Counted from the first letter of the stretch, positions 33,335-42,388 are shown. The stretch is DNA of 64,000 nucleotides from Chloroflexota bacterium (GCA_016191845.1 JACPVF010000007.1:744001-808000); one strand, 5' to 3'. Notes: generated by a model not told the origin, from the letters alone. Made by a program: numbers and translations.

Positions 33335-34417
33335 ATGAACGAAGGGACCCTGCTCAACAACCGCTACCAACTGTTGGAGCGTCTCGGCACGGGCGGAATG
33401 GCGGAAGTCTTCCGCGCCCGCGACGTGATGCTCGACCGCTACGTGGCGATCAAGGTGTTGCGCAAGGATTACACCGAGAACCAGGCCTTCCAGGACCGCT
33501 TCCGTCAGGAGGCGCGCGCCGCGGCCAACCTCTCACATCCCAACATCGTCACCGTGCACGATTTCGGCCTGGGAGAGGGTCAGCTCTACATCGTGATGGA
33601 GAATGTCCCGGGCACCGACCTCAAGACCCTGATCCGCAAACGCGGCCGCTTCCGCGTGGAAGAGGCCATTCCGCTCATGGTGCAGGCCTGCGCTGGGCTG
33701 GGCTACGCCCACCGCGCCGGGCTGGTCCACTGCGACGTCAAGCCGCACAACATGCTGGTCACGCCCGACCAGCGTCTCAAGGTCACCGACTTCGGCATCG
33801 CACGCGCGCTGGCCACCATCTTGCCGGGCGAGCGTACCGACGTGGTCTGGGGCTCGCCGCAATACTTTGCACCCGAGCAGGCCGCAGGCGAGGCGCCCTC
33901 GCCCGCTTCCGACGTCTACTCGCTGGGTGTGGTCCTGTATGAAATGTTGAGCGGCACCCCGCCCTTCACCGCCACCTCCGCCGACGAACTGGCGCGCCTG
34001 CACATCGAAGCCGAGCCGATCCCCATCCGCGAGTACGTGCCCGACATCCCCTCCGCGCTGGAGGAGATCGTCAAGAAGGTGCTCTCGAAGGAGCCTTCCG
34101 CCCGTTACCGCACCGCCGATCAGTTGGGACGCGTGTTGCTGCGCTTCGGAAATCAGCGCGACGAGGAACCGACGCCGCTCTCGCTGACCCCCGAAGTGGC
34201 GACGACCTATCAGCGGCCCGAGCCCGCCCCATTGCCCCAATCCGCGCTGCCCACCGGGCGGACGCATGTCCCCGTTTCGACGCCGCAGCCTCAGCCCGAA
34301 CCCTTCAGCCTCGACCTGGACATTGACTGGGTCACCGTGGTCCTCGGCCTGGTGGCCTTGATCCTCGCGGGCGGCCTGATCCCATTCTGGATTCGCGTCA
34401 TCTTTGCCTATCAATAA
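33335..34417 (+). CDS. Serine/threonine protein kinase with a C-terminal membrane anchor
   Basis: 360 residues. Hanks-type kinase motifs: glycine loop LGTGGMAEVFRARD (18-31), Lys40 in VAIKVL, catalytic loop HCDVKPHNML (C in place of the usual R of HRD, so a non-RD kinase), DFG in KVTDFGIARAL and APEQAAGEAPSPASDVYSLG. A Pro-rich linker (about 285-325) leads to one membrane segment near 333-355. There is no PASTA or sensor domain outside. It is cotranscribed with rpe 3 bases downstream. Confidence 0.92.
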   Translation: MNEGTLLNNRYQLLERLGTGGMAEVFRARDVMLDRYVAIKVLRKDYTENQAFQDRFRQEARAAANLSHPNIVTVHDFGLGEGQLYIVMENVPGTDLKTLIRKRGRFRVEEAIPLMVQACAGLGYAHRAGLVHCDVKPHNMLVTPDQRLKVTDFGIARALATILPGERTDVVWGSPQYFAPEQAAGEAPSPASDVYSLGVVLYEMLSGTPPFTATSADELARLHIEAEPIPIREYVPDIPSALEEIVKKVLSKEPSARYRTADQLGRVLLRFGNQRDEEPTPLSLTPEVATTYQRPEPAPLPQSALPTGRTHVPVSTPQPQPEPFSLDLDIDWVTVVLGLVALILAGGLIPFWIRVIFAYQ

Positions 34418-34419
34418 CC

Positions 34420-35076
34420 GTGACTGACAACATTCTCATCGCCCCCTCCATTCTGTCCGCCGACTTTCTTCATCTGAAAGATCAGATCGCCGCCTGCGAA
34501 GACGCGGGCGCGGACTGGATCCACGTCGATGTGATTGACGGCCATTTCGCCCCAAACCTGACCTTTGGTCCGCTCATCGTGGAAGCCTGCCGCCGCGCCA
34601 CGAAGCTTCCGCTCGACGTGCATCTGATGATCGAACAGCCAGAACGTCTGCTGGCCGATTTCGCCAAGGCGGGCGCGGACCATCTCACCGTCCATGTGGA
34701 GACTTGTCCGCATTTGCACCGCACCCTGCAAGAGATCAAGTCGCTGGGCTGCAAGGCGGGCGTGGTGCTCAATCCCGCCACGCCCACAGTCATGATCGAA
34801 CCCGTGCTGGGCATGGTGGACTTGGTGCTGGTGATGAGCGTCAATCCCGGGTTCTCGGGGCAGGCCTTCATTTCCGAAGCCATCGCCAAAGTGCGGACCA
34901 TCCGTCAGAAGCTGGATGAGATCATGTCCCGCGCCTGGCTCGAGGTCGATGGCGGCATGGCCGCCGACACGGTCCCGCAGATGCGTGCGGCCGGCGCGAA
35001 TGTCTTCGTGGCGGGCAACGCCGTCTTCAAGTATCCGCAGGGGATCGCGGCAGGCATCCGCGCCCTGCGCGGTTAA
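34420..35076 (+). CDS. rpe: Ribulose-phosphate 3-epimerase (GTG start)
   Basis: 218 residues. TIM-barrel family motifs: IAPSILSADFLHLKDQI, WIHVDVIDGHFAPNLTFGP, LDVHLMIEQPE, LVLVMSVNPGFSGQAFI and LEVDGGMAADTVPQM. It interconverts ribulose 5-phosphate and xylulose 5-phosphate in the pentose phosphate pathway. The start is GTG at 34420, 3 bases after the kinase stop. The kinase/rpe pairing resembles the PrkC-RsgA-Rpe clusters of Firmicutes, with rsgA missing. Confidence 0.95.
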   Translation: MTDNILIAPSILSADFLHLKDQIAACEDAGADWIHVDVIDGHFAPNLTFGPLIVEACRRATKLPLDVHLMIEQPERLLADFAKAGADHLTVHVETCPHLHRTLQEIKSLGCKAGVVLNPATPTVMIEPVLGMVDLVLVMSVNPGFSGQAFISEAIAKVRTIRQKLDEIMSRAWLEVDGGMAADTVPQMRAAGANVFVAGNAVFKYPQGIAAGIRALRG

Positions 35077-35103
35077 ACAAAAATCGCGGCACGAATGCCG
35101 CGA
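35076..35103 (-). terminator. Terminator of rpmB
   Basis: TCGCGGCA and complement with loop CGAA, then TTTTTG on the minus strand. Confidence 0.88.
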
Positions 35104-35127
35104 CCTTTGGATGCAAAGGAAAGCGTA

Positions 35128-35313
35128 CTACGCCGCCGACTTCGCCAGCGTGCGGATGCACTTGGCGCACAGCGTCTTCTGGACCAGGTTGCCCTTCTCC
35201 AAAATGCTGACCTTCTGCAAATTCGGTTTGAACTTGCGGTTGGTGGCGCGCTGGGAGAACGAGCGGTTGTGGCCGAAGGTCGTCGTCTTACCGCAATGAG
35301 CACATTTAGCCAT
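35128..35313 (-). CDS. rpmB: Ribosomal protein L28
   Basis: 61 residues from the ATG at 35313. It begins MAKCAHCGKTTTFGHNRSFS and continues with RATNRKFKPNLQKV. Four Cys (CAHC near the start and LCAKC near the end) form the zinc ribbon of the C+ type of L28. It is part of the 50S subunit. It is divergent from the Asp23-fakA-fakB unit, a common neighbourhood in Gram-positive bacteria. Confidence 0.95.
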   Translation of the reverse strand: MAKCAHCGKTTTFGHNRSFSQRATNRKFKPNLQKVSILEKGNLVQKTLCAKCIRTLAKSAA

Positions 35314-35429
35314 CGTACAAATATCCTTTCTTGATGATTCCGGTACCACTGCCTCTTTTCAAAGGCACGGCATTTTACCACACAACGCAACCTTCTTCAA
35401 GGCAAGATGTTAAAATAGAAGCACGGGAA

Positions 35430-35483
35430 TCCCGCCTGTTCTCCCGCGCGGGATTCCTCTAAGAATTCGCCGCCGCAAGCGGC
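35430..35483 (+). other. Structured leader of the Asp23-fakA unit
   Basis: GGAATCCCGC pairs with GCGGGATTCC around a roughly ten-base loop, followed by a second small stem (GCCGC/GCGGC). A TAAAAT box lies just before (about 35410). The first hairpin is followed by TCT only, so it is a weak terminator at best. Confidence 0.4.
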
Positions 35484-35544
35484 ATCAATGGTAAGATTGG
35501 CAACCTGCGACAGTACCCCGACCTAATAAGAGGAAACCAAACCC

Positions 35545-35901
35545 ATGGGCGAAGAAACCACATCACTGGGCGGGATCCATATCTCGCCGAACGCGGTCGC
35601 CACGATCGCGTATCACGCCACTCTGCGTTCCTACGGCGTGGTGGGGCTGGCCCCCAAGAACCTGGCCGACGGGCTGGTGCACTCCATCACGCGCGAGCCG
35701 AGCCGCGGTGTGACCGTCCACTATGACGGCGAGAGCATCGATATCGACATCCACGTCATCGTGGAGTACGGCACGCGCATTAACTCGGTGGCCGAAAGTG
35801 TGGCCAACACGGTCCGCTTTCACGTGGAAAAGGCGCTGGGACTGAGGGTCAACAGCGTCAATGTTCATATTGCTGGGCTGCGCGTAAGCGACACTGATTA
35901 G
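35545..35901 (+). CDS. Asp23/Gls24 family envelope-associated protein
   Basis: 118 residues. The family pattern is GGIHISPNAVATIAYHATLRSYGVVGLA, then IDIDIHVIVEYGTRINSVAESVANTV and LRVNSVNVHIAGLRV. In Firmicutes these proteins (YloU type) are linked to the cell envelope or alkaline stress. The order L28, YloU, YloV (FakA) is conserved across Gram-positive bacteria and is kept here. GAGGAAA precedes the ATG. Confidence 0.9.
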   Translation: MGEETTSLGGIHISPNAVATIAYHATLRSYGVVGLAPKNLADGLVHSITREPSRGVTVHYDGESIDIDIHVIVEYGTRINSVAESVANTVRFHVEKALGLRVNSVNVHIAGLRVSDTD

Positions 35902-35917
35902 GAGGCCAGGACGATTC

Positions 35918-37588
35918 ATGGCTGTAGATAATGCACGTGTAGAAAAATTTCGGAAACAATCCATCGATGGCCAGTCGTTGAAGCGGCTGGTCGAAGCGGG
36001 GTTGACCTGGCTGCGCACCAACCAGCAGACGGTCAACGCGCTGAACGTCTTCCCCGTCCCTGACGGCGACACCGGCACGAACATGCTCCTGACCATGACC
36101 TCGGCCTACAACGAGATCAAGGACTCGGGCGAACGTCACCTGGGCAAGATGGCCACCGCCGTCTCGCAAGGTGCGCTGATGGGCGCACGCGGCAACTCGG
36201 GCGTGATCCTCTCTCAGTTGTGGCGCGGATTTGCGCGCGGCGTCCACGATAAGGAAACGCTGGATGTGCCGACCCTGGTCAAGGCCTTCGCCGAGATGCG
36301 CGACACCGCTTATAAGGGCGTCGTCCGCCCGGTGGAGGGCACAATCCTGACCGTCGCCAAGGGCATCGCCGCGGGCGCGGAAGCCGGCCAGGGGTCCGCG
36401 AAGGATGTGATCGACCTGTTCGAGATCGCGGTCAAGGCCGCCGACGAGGCGGTCCAATCCACGCCCGAATTGTTGCCCGTCCTCAAGCAGGCCGGCGTGG
36501 TCGACTCGGGCGGCAAGGGCCTGTTCTTCATCCTCGAAGGCATGCTGCGCCACGTGTACGGCGAGTCGCTGGATACGCCTACCATGAGCGTCCAGCCGCT
36601 CTCGGCCATGAGCATGGAAGGCGCAATGGAAGAAGTGGAAGAGGGCCAGGACTATGAAGTGGTCGTGGACTTTTTCCCGCAGGGCGAGTTGAATCTGCCC
36701 GCTTTTTACGGCAAGCTCGAAGAGATGGGCACCTCCATTCAGGTGGGCGAAGGCGATGGCATGTACCGCATGCACATCCATGTGCCGACCGAGAAACGCT
36801 ACGAGCCCATCGATTACATCATGGGCCTGGGGACCATCACCAAGGTGGCCATCGAAAACCTGCTGGCCCAGATGGACGACATCCAGAAGAGCAAGAAGGC
36901 GGCGCGCATCGAGTTCGCCGCCGTGGAGCCCGGACAGATCGCTGTGGTGGTGGTCTCGCCGGGCGCGGGCCTGAGCCGCATCTTCGCCAGTTTGGGCGTG
37001 GCCGCCGTGGTCGAGGGCGGGCAGACCATGAACCCGTCCACGCAGGATATTTTGAAGTCGTTCGAGAATCTGCCGACCGACAAGGTCATCATCCTGCCGA
37101 ACAACAAGAATATCGTCATGGCCGCCAATCAGGCCAAGCAGGTGACCGTCAAGCAGGTGGCCGTGGTACCGACCCGCACCGTGCCGCAAGGCCTGGCCGC
37201 CATGCTCTCGCTCAACCCCGAAGGCGACCTGGACGCTGTGGCCGAGAAGATGACCCGCGCCGCGGGCATGGTCAAGACGGGCGAGATCACCGTCGCCACC
37301 CGAACGGTGGAGATCGACGGGGTGAAGGTCGAGAATGGCCAGGTCATCGCGCTGCTGGACGGCAAGCTGGTGCTCTCTGCTGACACGGTGGAGGACGGTG
37401 TGTTGGGTTTCCTCGAAAAGGCCGACGCCGCGAACCATGAACTGGTCACACTGTTCTATGGCGAAGGCATGACGCACGTCGAGGCCAACCGCATCAAAGA
37501 TGTGATCAGCGGCCAGTATCCTGCGCTCGAGATTGAGGTGCAGGAAGGCAGCCAGCCGCACTATCAATTCATTATTTCGGTCGAGTAA
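35918..37588 (+). CDS. fakA: Fatty acid kinase catalytic subunit FakA (DAK2 domain, YloV)
   Basis: 556 residues. The N-terminal DhaL/DAK2 kinase domain has NVFPVPDGDTGTNMLLTM and GARGNSGVILSQLWRGFA. A middle and a C-terminal FakA domain follow (GVVDSGGKGLFFILEGML, ILPNNKNIVMAANQA, GEGMTHVEANRIKDVI). FakA phosphorylates fatty acids held by FakB, feeding exogenous or recycled fatty acids into phospholipid synthesis. It follows the Asp23 gene by 16 bases, with fakB next. Confidence 0.93.
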   Translation: MAVDNARVEKFRKQSIDGQSLKRLVEAGLTWLRTNQQTVNALNVFPVPDGDTGTNMLLTMTSAYNEIKDSGERHLGKMATAVSQGALMGARGNSGVILSQLWRGFARGVHDKETLDVPTLVKAFAEMRDTAYKGVVRPVEGTILTVAKGIAAGAEAGQGSAKDVIDLFEIAVKAADEAVQSTPELLPVLKQAGVVDSGGKGLFFILEGMLRHVYGESLDTPTMSVQPLSAMSMEGAMEEVEEGQDYEVVVDFFPQGELNLPAFYGKLEEMGTSIQVGEGDGMYRMHIHVPTEKRYEPIDYIMGLGTITKVAIENLLAQMDDIQKSKKAARIEFAAVEPGQIAVVVVSPGAGLSRIFASLGVAAVVEGGQTMNPSTQDILKSFENLPTDKVIILPNNKNIVMAANQAKQVTVKQVAVVPTRTVPQGLAAMLSLNPEGDLDAVAEKMTRAAGMVKTGEITVATRTVEIDGVKVENGQVIALLDGKLVLSADTVEDGVLGFLEKADAANHELVTLFYGEGMTHVEANRIKDVISGQYPALEIEVQEGSQPHYQFIISVE

Positions 37589-37598
37589 GTTTAATCGC

Positions 37599-37635
37599 AG
37601 GTGGGGTGGACTTTACAAGTCCACCCCACCTTTTT
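37599..37635 (+). terminator. Terminator between fakA and the DegV gene
   Basis: AGGTGGGGTGGACT and complement around TTACA, then five T. Confidence 0.93.
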
Positions 37636-37672
37636 GTTTCCTGCTGCCATGGACGGCGGATAGAGCGTAGAT

Positions 37673-38512
37673 ATGAAACTTGGCATTGTCACCGATTCAA
37701 CTTGCGACCTCCCTGCGGCTCTCGTCGAACAGCATGGTCTGGAAGTGATTCCCTCGATCCTCGTGCTGGACGGGAAGGAATACATCGACGGGCAAACCAT
37801 CACTCGCGACGAGTTCTACCGACGGCTGCCCGCGCTGCGCACCCCGCCGACGACGGCTGCGCCTGCGATGGGCGAATACTCGTCCCGTTATGAGTCCCTG
37901 CTCAGTCACGGATGTGAGCACGTGATCTCCATCCACGCGGCGGGGAAGTTGACCTCCATTGTGGATACGGCCCGCCTGGCCGCCCGGGATTTCGAAGGTC
38001 GCGTCACCTGTGTGGATAGCGGCTCGCTCTCGCTGGGGGTGGGCTTTCAGGTGCTGGCAGCCGCCGAAGCCGCCGAGATGGGATTGCAGGCTGCGCTGGC
38101 GGCCATCGAGTCGGCGCAGAAACGGTTGAAGGTTAACGCCGCGCTGGACACGATGGAATACCTGCGTCGCAGCGGACGCGTGCCCGGGGCGGTGGCCGCA
38201 CTGGGCGGGCTGCTCTCGATCAAGCCGTTGGTGGACCTGACGGATGGCGTGGTCAAAGCCATTGCCGCCGTTCGCACCACGCATCAGGCAAACGACCGTC
38301 TGTTGAACTTCCTGCTGGAGTGCGGCCCGTTGGAGCGGCTGGCCGTCTTGCATTCCGGGTTGGAGTCGCGCGCGCGTGAATTTCTAAATGTGCTGATGCA
38401 GAAGGCCAGTCAGTCTGTGCCGCGTGACATCCTGTTGGTCAACGTAACCACGGTCATCGGCACGCACGTCGGGCCACATGGTTTGGGGTTTGCGGCGATT
38501 AAGGCCGGCTGA
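37673..38512 (+). CDS. fakB: DegV-family fatty acid-binding protein FakB
   Basis: 279 residues. DegV signatures: IVTDSTCDLPAALVEQHGLEV, YIDGQTITRDEFYRRLP, TPPTTAAPAMGEY and ISIHAAGKLTSI. VNAALDTMEYLRRSGRVPG and LSIKPLVDLTDGVV are typical of the second domain. It holds a fatty acid for phosphorylation by FakA, encoded immediately upstream but separated by a terminator. TAGAGC six bases before the ATG would suit a leaderless start. Confidence 0.92.
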   Translation: MKLGIVTDSTCDLPAALVEQHGLEVIPSILVLDGKEYIDGQTITRDEFYRRLPALRTPPTTAAPAMGEYSSRYESLLSHGCEHVISIHAAGKLTSIVDTARLAARDFEGRVTCVDSGSLSLGVGFQVLAAAEAAEMGLQAALAAIESAQKRLKVNAALDTMEYLRRSGRVPGAVAALGGLLSIKPLVDLTDGVVKAIAAVRTTHQANDRLLNFLLECGPLERLAVLHSGLESRAREFLNVLMQKASQSVPRDILLVNVTTVIGTHVGPHGLGFAAIKAG

Positions 38513-38524
38513 TTTCGATTCGAT

Positions 38525-38555
38525 AAAAAACGCCCGACATACGTCGGGCGTTTTT
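38525..38555. terminator. Terminator between convergent genes
   Basis: AAAAACGCCCGAC and complement with loop ATAC. Confidence 0.93.
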
Positions 38556-38567
38556 GTTGTATACCGG

Positions 38568-39557
38568 TTATCTCTTTGCCGTACTCGATCCGCGCTTCAG
38601 CAGATTCCCTTTGAGGACCATTGTACGGGCAGAGCGATTGGGGTTGGACAAACGCTGGAAGAGCAGTTCGGTGGCGGTGCGGCCGATTTCCTCGGTGGGC
38701 TGGGCGATGACCGTGATGGGCGGGTCGACAAACTCGCCCCATTCGGTCACATCGAAGCCGACCAACGCGAACTCGTCAGGGATCCTTATCTTAAACTCGC
38801 GTGCAGCCTGGAAGACACCAGCGGTCAACATGCTATTGCTGGTGAAGATGGCGTCGGGTTTGTCCGCGTTTTGCAGCAGGGCGGTGGCGGCCGAAAAGCC
38901 CGAACGGATTCGCGGGGAGACGAACTCCGCTGAAAACGGAGTCAGGCCGTGGTCCCGGAGCGCGTTGACAAATCCCTGGTGACGTTCCTGGCCCGTGGCG
39001 CTGGCGTCGCCGAACAGGCCTGCGATCTTGCGATAACCGTTGGCGAGCAGGTGCTCGGTCAGCTCATAGGCGGCGCTGACGTTATCGAGCAGGACCATGT
39101 CCGCTTCCTTGTTGTGCACCAGGCGGTCGATGATGACAGTGGGGATGTCGAAGTGGAAGTCACCCGCTTGCAAACTGAACTGGTGTGTGGGGGAGAAGAT
39201 GATGCCCGACACATTCTCATCGTGCAGCAGGTTCAGGTAGAGCATTTCCTTTTCAGGATTCTCGTCCGTGTTACACATCAGCACGGAGTAACCCTGCTCG
39301 TAAGCAGCATCTTCCACGGCGCGCCCGATGGCGGTGAAGAACGGGTTGCGAATATCCGAGACGACCAGCCCGATCTTGGCGCTTTTTTGCGCGCGCAGAC
39401 TGCGTGCCACCAGATTGGGGCGATAATTGAGTTGGGCAATGGCGGCCATCACGCGTTCACGCGTCTCAGGGCGGATGGGCGGTTTATTGGCCAGCACCCT
39501 GGACACGGTGGCGGTGGATACCCCCGCAGCTTTGGCGACATCTTTGATGCTTGTCAT
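38568..39557 (-). CDS. LacI-family transcriptional regulator
   Basis: 329 residues. The N-terminal helix-turn-helix and hinge are IKDVAKAAGVSTATVSRVLA then RPETRERVMAAIAQLNYRPN. The periplasmic-binding-protein-like sensor domain follows (IGLVVSDIRNPFFTAIGRAV, VSGIIFSPTHQ, FALVGFDVTEWG). The effector is probably a sugar, but no sugar genes are nearby. A LacI-type operator (39590-39601) overlaps its own promoter, so it is probably autoregulated. Confidence 0.93.
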   Translation of the reverse strand: MTSIKDVAKAAGVSTATVSRVLANKPPIRPETRERVMAAIAQLNYRPNLVARSLRAQKSAKIGLVVSDIRNPFFTAIGRAVEDAAYEQGYSVLMCNTDENPEKEMLYLNLLHDENVSGIIFSPTHQFSLQAGDFHFDIPTVIIDRLVHNKEADMVLLDNVSAAYELTEHLLANGYRKIAGLFGDASATGQERHQGFVNALRDHGLTPFSAEFVSPRIRSGFSAATALLQNADKPDAIFTSNSMLTAGVFQAAREFKIRIPDEFALVGFDVTEWGEFVDPPITVIAQPTEEIGRTATELLFQRLSNPNRSARTMVLKGNLLKRGSSTAKR

Positions 39558-39563
39558 ATTGTC

Positions 39564-39601
39564 ATTATAACAACGATAGGGATGATTTTGTAAACGATTA
39601 C
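39564..39601 (-). promoter_or_regulatory. lacI-type promoter and operator
   Basis: TATAAT (39564-39569, minus) lies six bases before the ATG at 39557, giving a leaderless mRNA. GTAAACGATTAC (39590-39601), a near palindrome with the central CG typical of LacI-family sites, overlaps the -35 TTTACA. Confidence 0.65.
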
Positions 39602-39704
39602 TTTCCTTGAAAAATGCGTAATCTGTAATCTTTTATTAATAAGATTTCTTTGTGTTGCCGCATCAAGAGAACATCGCGATCATTCGAGAAAAGGAGAATT
39701 TATC

Positions 39705-40244
39705 ATGAGCACTCTTCAAAAAGCGACCCTGGCTGGCGGCTGTTTCTGGTGTCTGGAGGCCGTCTTCGACGAACTGAAAGGCGTGACCTCGGTTGAGTCG
39801 GGCTACGCGGGCGGGCACGTGCCGAACCCGTCGTATCAAGCGGTCTGCACGGGCATGACGGGGCACGCCGAAGTGGTGCAGGTCACCTTCGACCCATCGG
39901 TCATTTCCTACGAGGACCTGCTGCGCGTCTTCTTTACCATCCATGACCCAACCACGCTCAACCGTCAGGGTGCGGACGTGGGAACGCAGTACCGCTCCGC
40001 CATCTTCACCCACGACGACACCCAGCGCGCTGCTGCCGAAGCTGTCATCCGCGAGATCAGCGAATCCAAACTCTGGCCGAATCCCATCGTCACGGAGGTC
40101 AAGCCGCTGGATAAGTTCTACGTGGCTGAGAATTATCACCAGGAATATTTTGTCAACAATCCCAACCAGCCCTACTGCCGCGTGGTGATCGAGCCCAAAG
40201 TGGCCAAGTTCCGCAAACATTTTGTGGACAAGTTGAGGAAGTAG
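39705..40244 (+). CDS. msrA: Peptide methionine sulfoxide reductase MsrA
   Basis: 179 residues. The catalytic motif is [14 protein letters not shown] with C13; [26 protein letters not shown] and [26 protein letters not shown] are conserved family segments. The second Cys near the C-terminus ([11 protein letters not shown]) can resolve the disulfide. It reduces methionine-S-sulfoxide using thioredoxin. The normal Cys codon, not UGA, is used here. AAAAGGAGAA precedes the ATG. Confidence 0.96.
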   Translation: MSTLQKATLAGGCFWCLEAVFDELKGVTSVESGYAGGHVPNPSYQAVCTGMTGHAEVVQVTFDPSVISYEDLLRVFFTIHDPTTLNRQGADVGTQYRSAIFTHDDTQRAAAEAVIREISESKLWPNPIVTEVKPLDKFYVAENYHQEYFVNNPNQPYCRVVIEPKVAKFRKHFVDKLRK

Positions 40245-40254
40245 TCGGTATAGA

Positions 40255-40296
40255 GAAAGGTCCCGAAGGTTTTCGCCTTCAGGACCTTTTCTTTTA
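40255..40296. terminator. Terminator between convergent genes
   Basis: AAAGGTCC...GGACCTTT outer stem and GAAGG/CCTTC inner stem with one mismatch, then T run. Confidence 0.88.
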
Positions 40297-40304
40297 TTCA
40301 GCCA

Positions 40305-41828
40305 TTAAGGCTGCCATATCGCCTGCAAGTCGTCGTTCAGCGTGATGGACATCTCTCGGATCGTGACGGAGACCTGTCCAGACGGATACCCGTTCTTACA
40401 CAACTGGGTGTAGAGCAACGGTTGGTTTTTTACTTTGTTGACATCTGCCAGCCAGCATTGATACTCATCGCCGCGGATATCCATTTCCACCGATAGTTCC
40501 AACGCAGGGTCGGCTGCGACGATGAACTGATAACCATATTCATACCCCTGCGAGCCATCGATGTACTCATGGACCTTTGCCACATCTTCGAAGTTTGACG
40601 CTTGAGCGGAAACGATTTCGAAGTCATAACCAGCGATGCTGAAATGTTTGTTCAGGTTCCATTTCTGGCCGTACTGCGGATTCTCGCCGACATCAAAGGT
40701 GAAGGTCATTTCTTCGGGGGTGACTTGCGGCGGATCGGTATAGAGCGGCATGTAGTAGGCAATGACCTGATCCACCACGACGGTCAACGGGCCATCGGCG
40801 GGTTTCGACTCGATCACAAACTCAAAGGCGCTGCCAACTTTATGCTCGAACGGCTGCCAGACAAAGCCTCCACGCAAGGGGATCCGTTGTCCCAGCGAGT
40901 CAATAACGTAGACACTACGCGGCATGATGGAGATCAGAGACGGGTCGGCATTTTCCATGCCGAAGTGGAAGTAGATGACAGTGTTGGCATCCGTTGGGAT
41001 GATCCGTTCGAGGGTCATTGTCACTTTGGGAGCGGAGACAACTTCGGTTGAGGTGGTAACAGGTGATACATCCGTGGCTGTCGGCGGAGGTACTTCGATG
41101 ACAGGCTCGCCCACCACGGTCCCGGCGGGGACGGCGATCAAGTCGAACGGGATCTCCCAATGGTCGGGAGCCGCTCCCAGGCGCGCCATCGGAATGCAAT
41201 CCAGCACGAAGGTCAATGTGGTCACATCAACGGGAAGGGTGGCATCATACACGGGCTTCATGGCGAACGCGTTCTGGGGATACTTGCCAGTGTAATCTCG
41301 TTCGAGAACGGTTCCATCCGGCAGGCGCAGGCGGGCATCGCCCGCTTTGTTGTGCATGCTGCCGGGGTTGACGCCTCCGCAAAAAGCCGTGGGGTCGGAT
41401 GTAAACTCGCTCGATTGCCAGCCATCATTTTCAGGGGCAATGCCATTTACTTCGTATTGCAATTCTACATGGTCAGGGTATGCGAACACGTGGGTGATGG
41501 TCAGGGTGACGCCCTCGCGGGTGACCGTGACTGGCTGCGCCAGCATGCGCAGACCGTTGGTCGTCTCCACCAGACCGACGTTGGGAACATATCCGAACAC
41601 GCGGCCCAAGGCGGAGGCGAGACTAGGCGCGCTGACTGCGATCACGGCCAGCATCAAGACAAAGGCTGCGGCCCAGACAGGTCTAAAATTTAAACGTGGT
41701 TTCATTTTGACTGGTCTCCTCACCAGTTCGTTGCGTAATCGTTTGGTAAATTCAGGGTCAGCGTCGGGGGCTTGCATGGCCCGACGGACCTTCTCTTCAA
41801 ATTCGGGGGAGGGATTCAAATCGTTCAT
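40305..41828 (-). CDS. Membrane anti-sigma factor-like protein with large extracytoplasmic part
   Basis: 507 residues. The cytoplasmic N-terminus (about 1-48, FEEKVRRAMQAPDADPEFTKRL) precedes one membrane segment near 50-72 (VWAAAFVLMLAVIAVSAPSLA). The outside part begins with a DUF4179-like region (GVTLTITHVFAYPDHVELQYEV) and has several beta-sandwich-like repeats. The ATG at 41828 follows GGAG; a GTG two codons earlier overlaps the sigma stop. Position directly behind an ECF sigma gene is the main evidence for an anti-sigma role. Confidence 0.78.
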   Translation of the reverse strand: MNDLNPSPEFEEKVRRAMQAPDADPEFTKRLRNELVRRPVKMKPRLNFRPVWAAAFVLMLAVIAVSAPSLASALGRVFGYVPNVGLVETTNGLRMLAQPVTVTREGVTLTITHVFAYPDHVELQYEVNGIAPENDGWQSSEFTSDPTAFCGGVNPGSMHNKAGDARLRLPDGTVLERDYTGKYPQNAFAMKPVYDATLPVDVTTLTFVLDCIPMARLGAAPDHWEIPFDLIAVPAGTVVGEPVIEVPPPTATDVSPVTTSTEVVSAPKVTMTLERIIPTDANTVIYFHFGMENADPSLISIMPRSVYVIDSLGQRIPLRGGFVWQPFEHKVGSAFEFVIESKPADGPLTVVVDQVIAYYMPLYTDPPQVTPEEMTFTFDVGENPQYGQKWNLNKHFSIAGYDFEIVSAQASNFEDVAKVHEYIDGSQGYEYGYQFIVAADPALELSVEMDIRGDEYQCWLADVNKVKNQPLLYTQLCKNGYPSGQVSVTIREMSITLNDDLQAIWQP

Positions 41829-41830
41829 GC

Positions 41831-42388
41831 TCACTCCATCTGGCTCTTCAAGCGCGCCAGCAGTCGGTACAGAGTCTTTTTGACGGCATCTTCACGTTTG
41901 CCAAGCAGGTCGGAGATCTCGCCGAACGACAACTCGGCCACGTAGCGCAGGCGGATCAAGTCCTGCTCCTCTTCATTGAGATGGCTGATGAGGAAGCGTA
42001 CGCGACTCAATTCTTCGGCGCGGATCAGCACCCCGAGCGCGTCTTCCCGCTCCAGCAGTTCTCCCGCTGCTTCCAACCCGACCTCGCGTCTGCTCCTGCG
42101 CAAGTGGTCGTACAGTTTGCTGCGGGCGATGCGAAATAGCCACGCCGTGAATTGACCCCGTTCCCGGTATTTGGGCAACGCCTCATACGCCGCGACGAAT
42201 GTTTGCGAGGTGACATCCTCCGCGGTGTGAGCGTCCCCCAGACGGCTGTACAGGTAACGATAGACAGGTTGCAGATATCGATCATACAACCTGCCGAACG
42301 CGGCGGGGTCGTCTTTGGCGGCGGCGATCAGGGCTGGGAGTTCGTCTTGACTCATGGGCACGGTCTTTGCTGCTTCGAATCCTATCAT
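41831..42388 (-). CDS. ECF-type RNA polymerase sigma factor
   Basis: 185 residues. Region 2: FGRLYDRYLQPVYRYLYSRLGD, then AEDVTSQTFVAAYEALPKY and GQFTAWLFRIARSKLYDHLRR. Region 4: LNEEEQDLIRLRYVAELSFGEISDLLGKREDAVKKTLYRLLARL. It would direct RNA polymerase to stress or envelope genes and is likely held by the protein encoded downstream. The ATG at 42388 is chosen for AAAGGA 6 bases upstream; MSQDEL 11 codons later is an alternative. Confidence 0.93.
   Translation of the reverse strand: MIGFEAAKTVPMSQDELPALIAAAKDDPAAFGRLYDRYLQPVYRYLYSRLGDAHTAEDVTSQTFVAAYEALPKYRERGQFTAWLFRIARSKLYDHLRRSRREVGLEAAGELLEREDALGVLIRAEELSRVRFLISHLNEEEQDLIRLRYVAELSFGEISDLLGKREDAVKKTLYRLLARLKSQME

Noticed and set aside
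39705-40244. Second selenoprotein (MsrA is a selenoprotein in some bacteria)
   Set aside because: The catalytic residue is encoded by an ordinary Cys codon in GCFWC.
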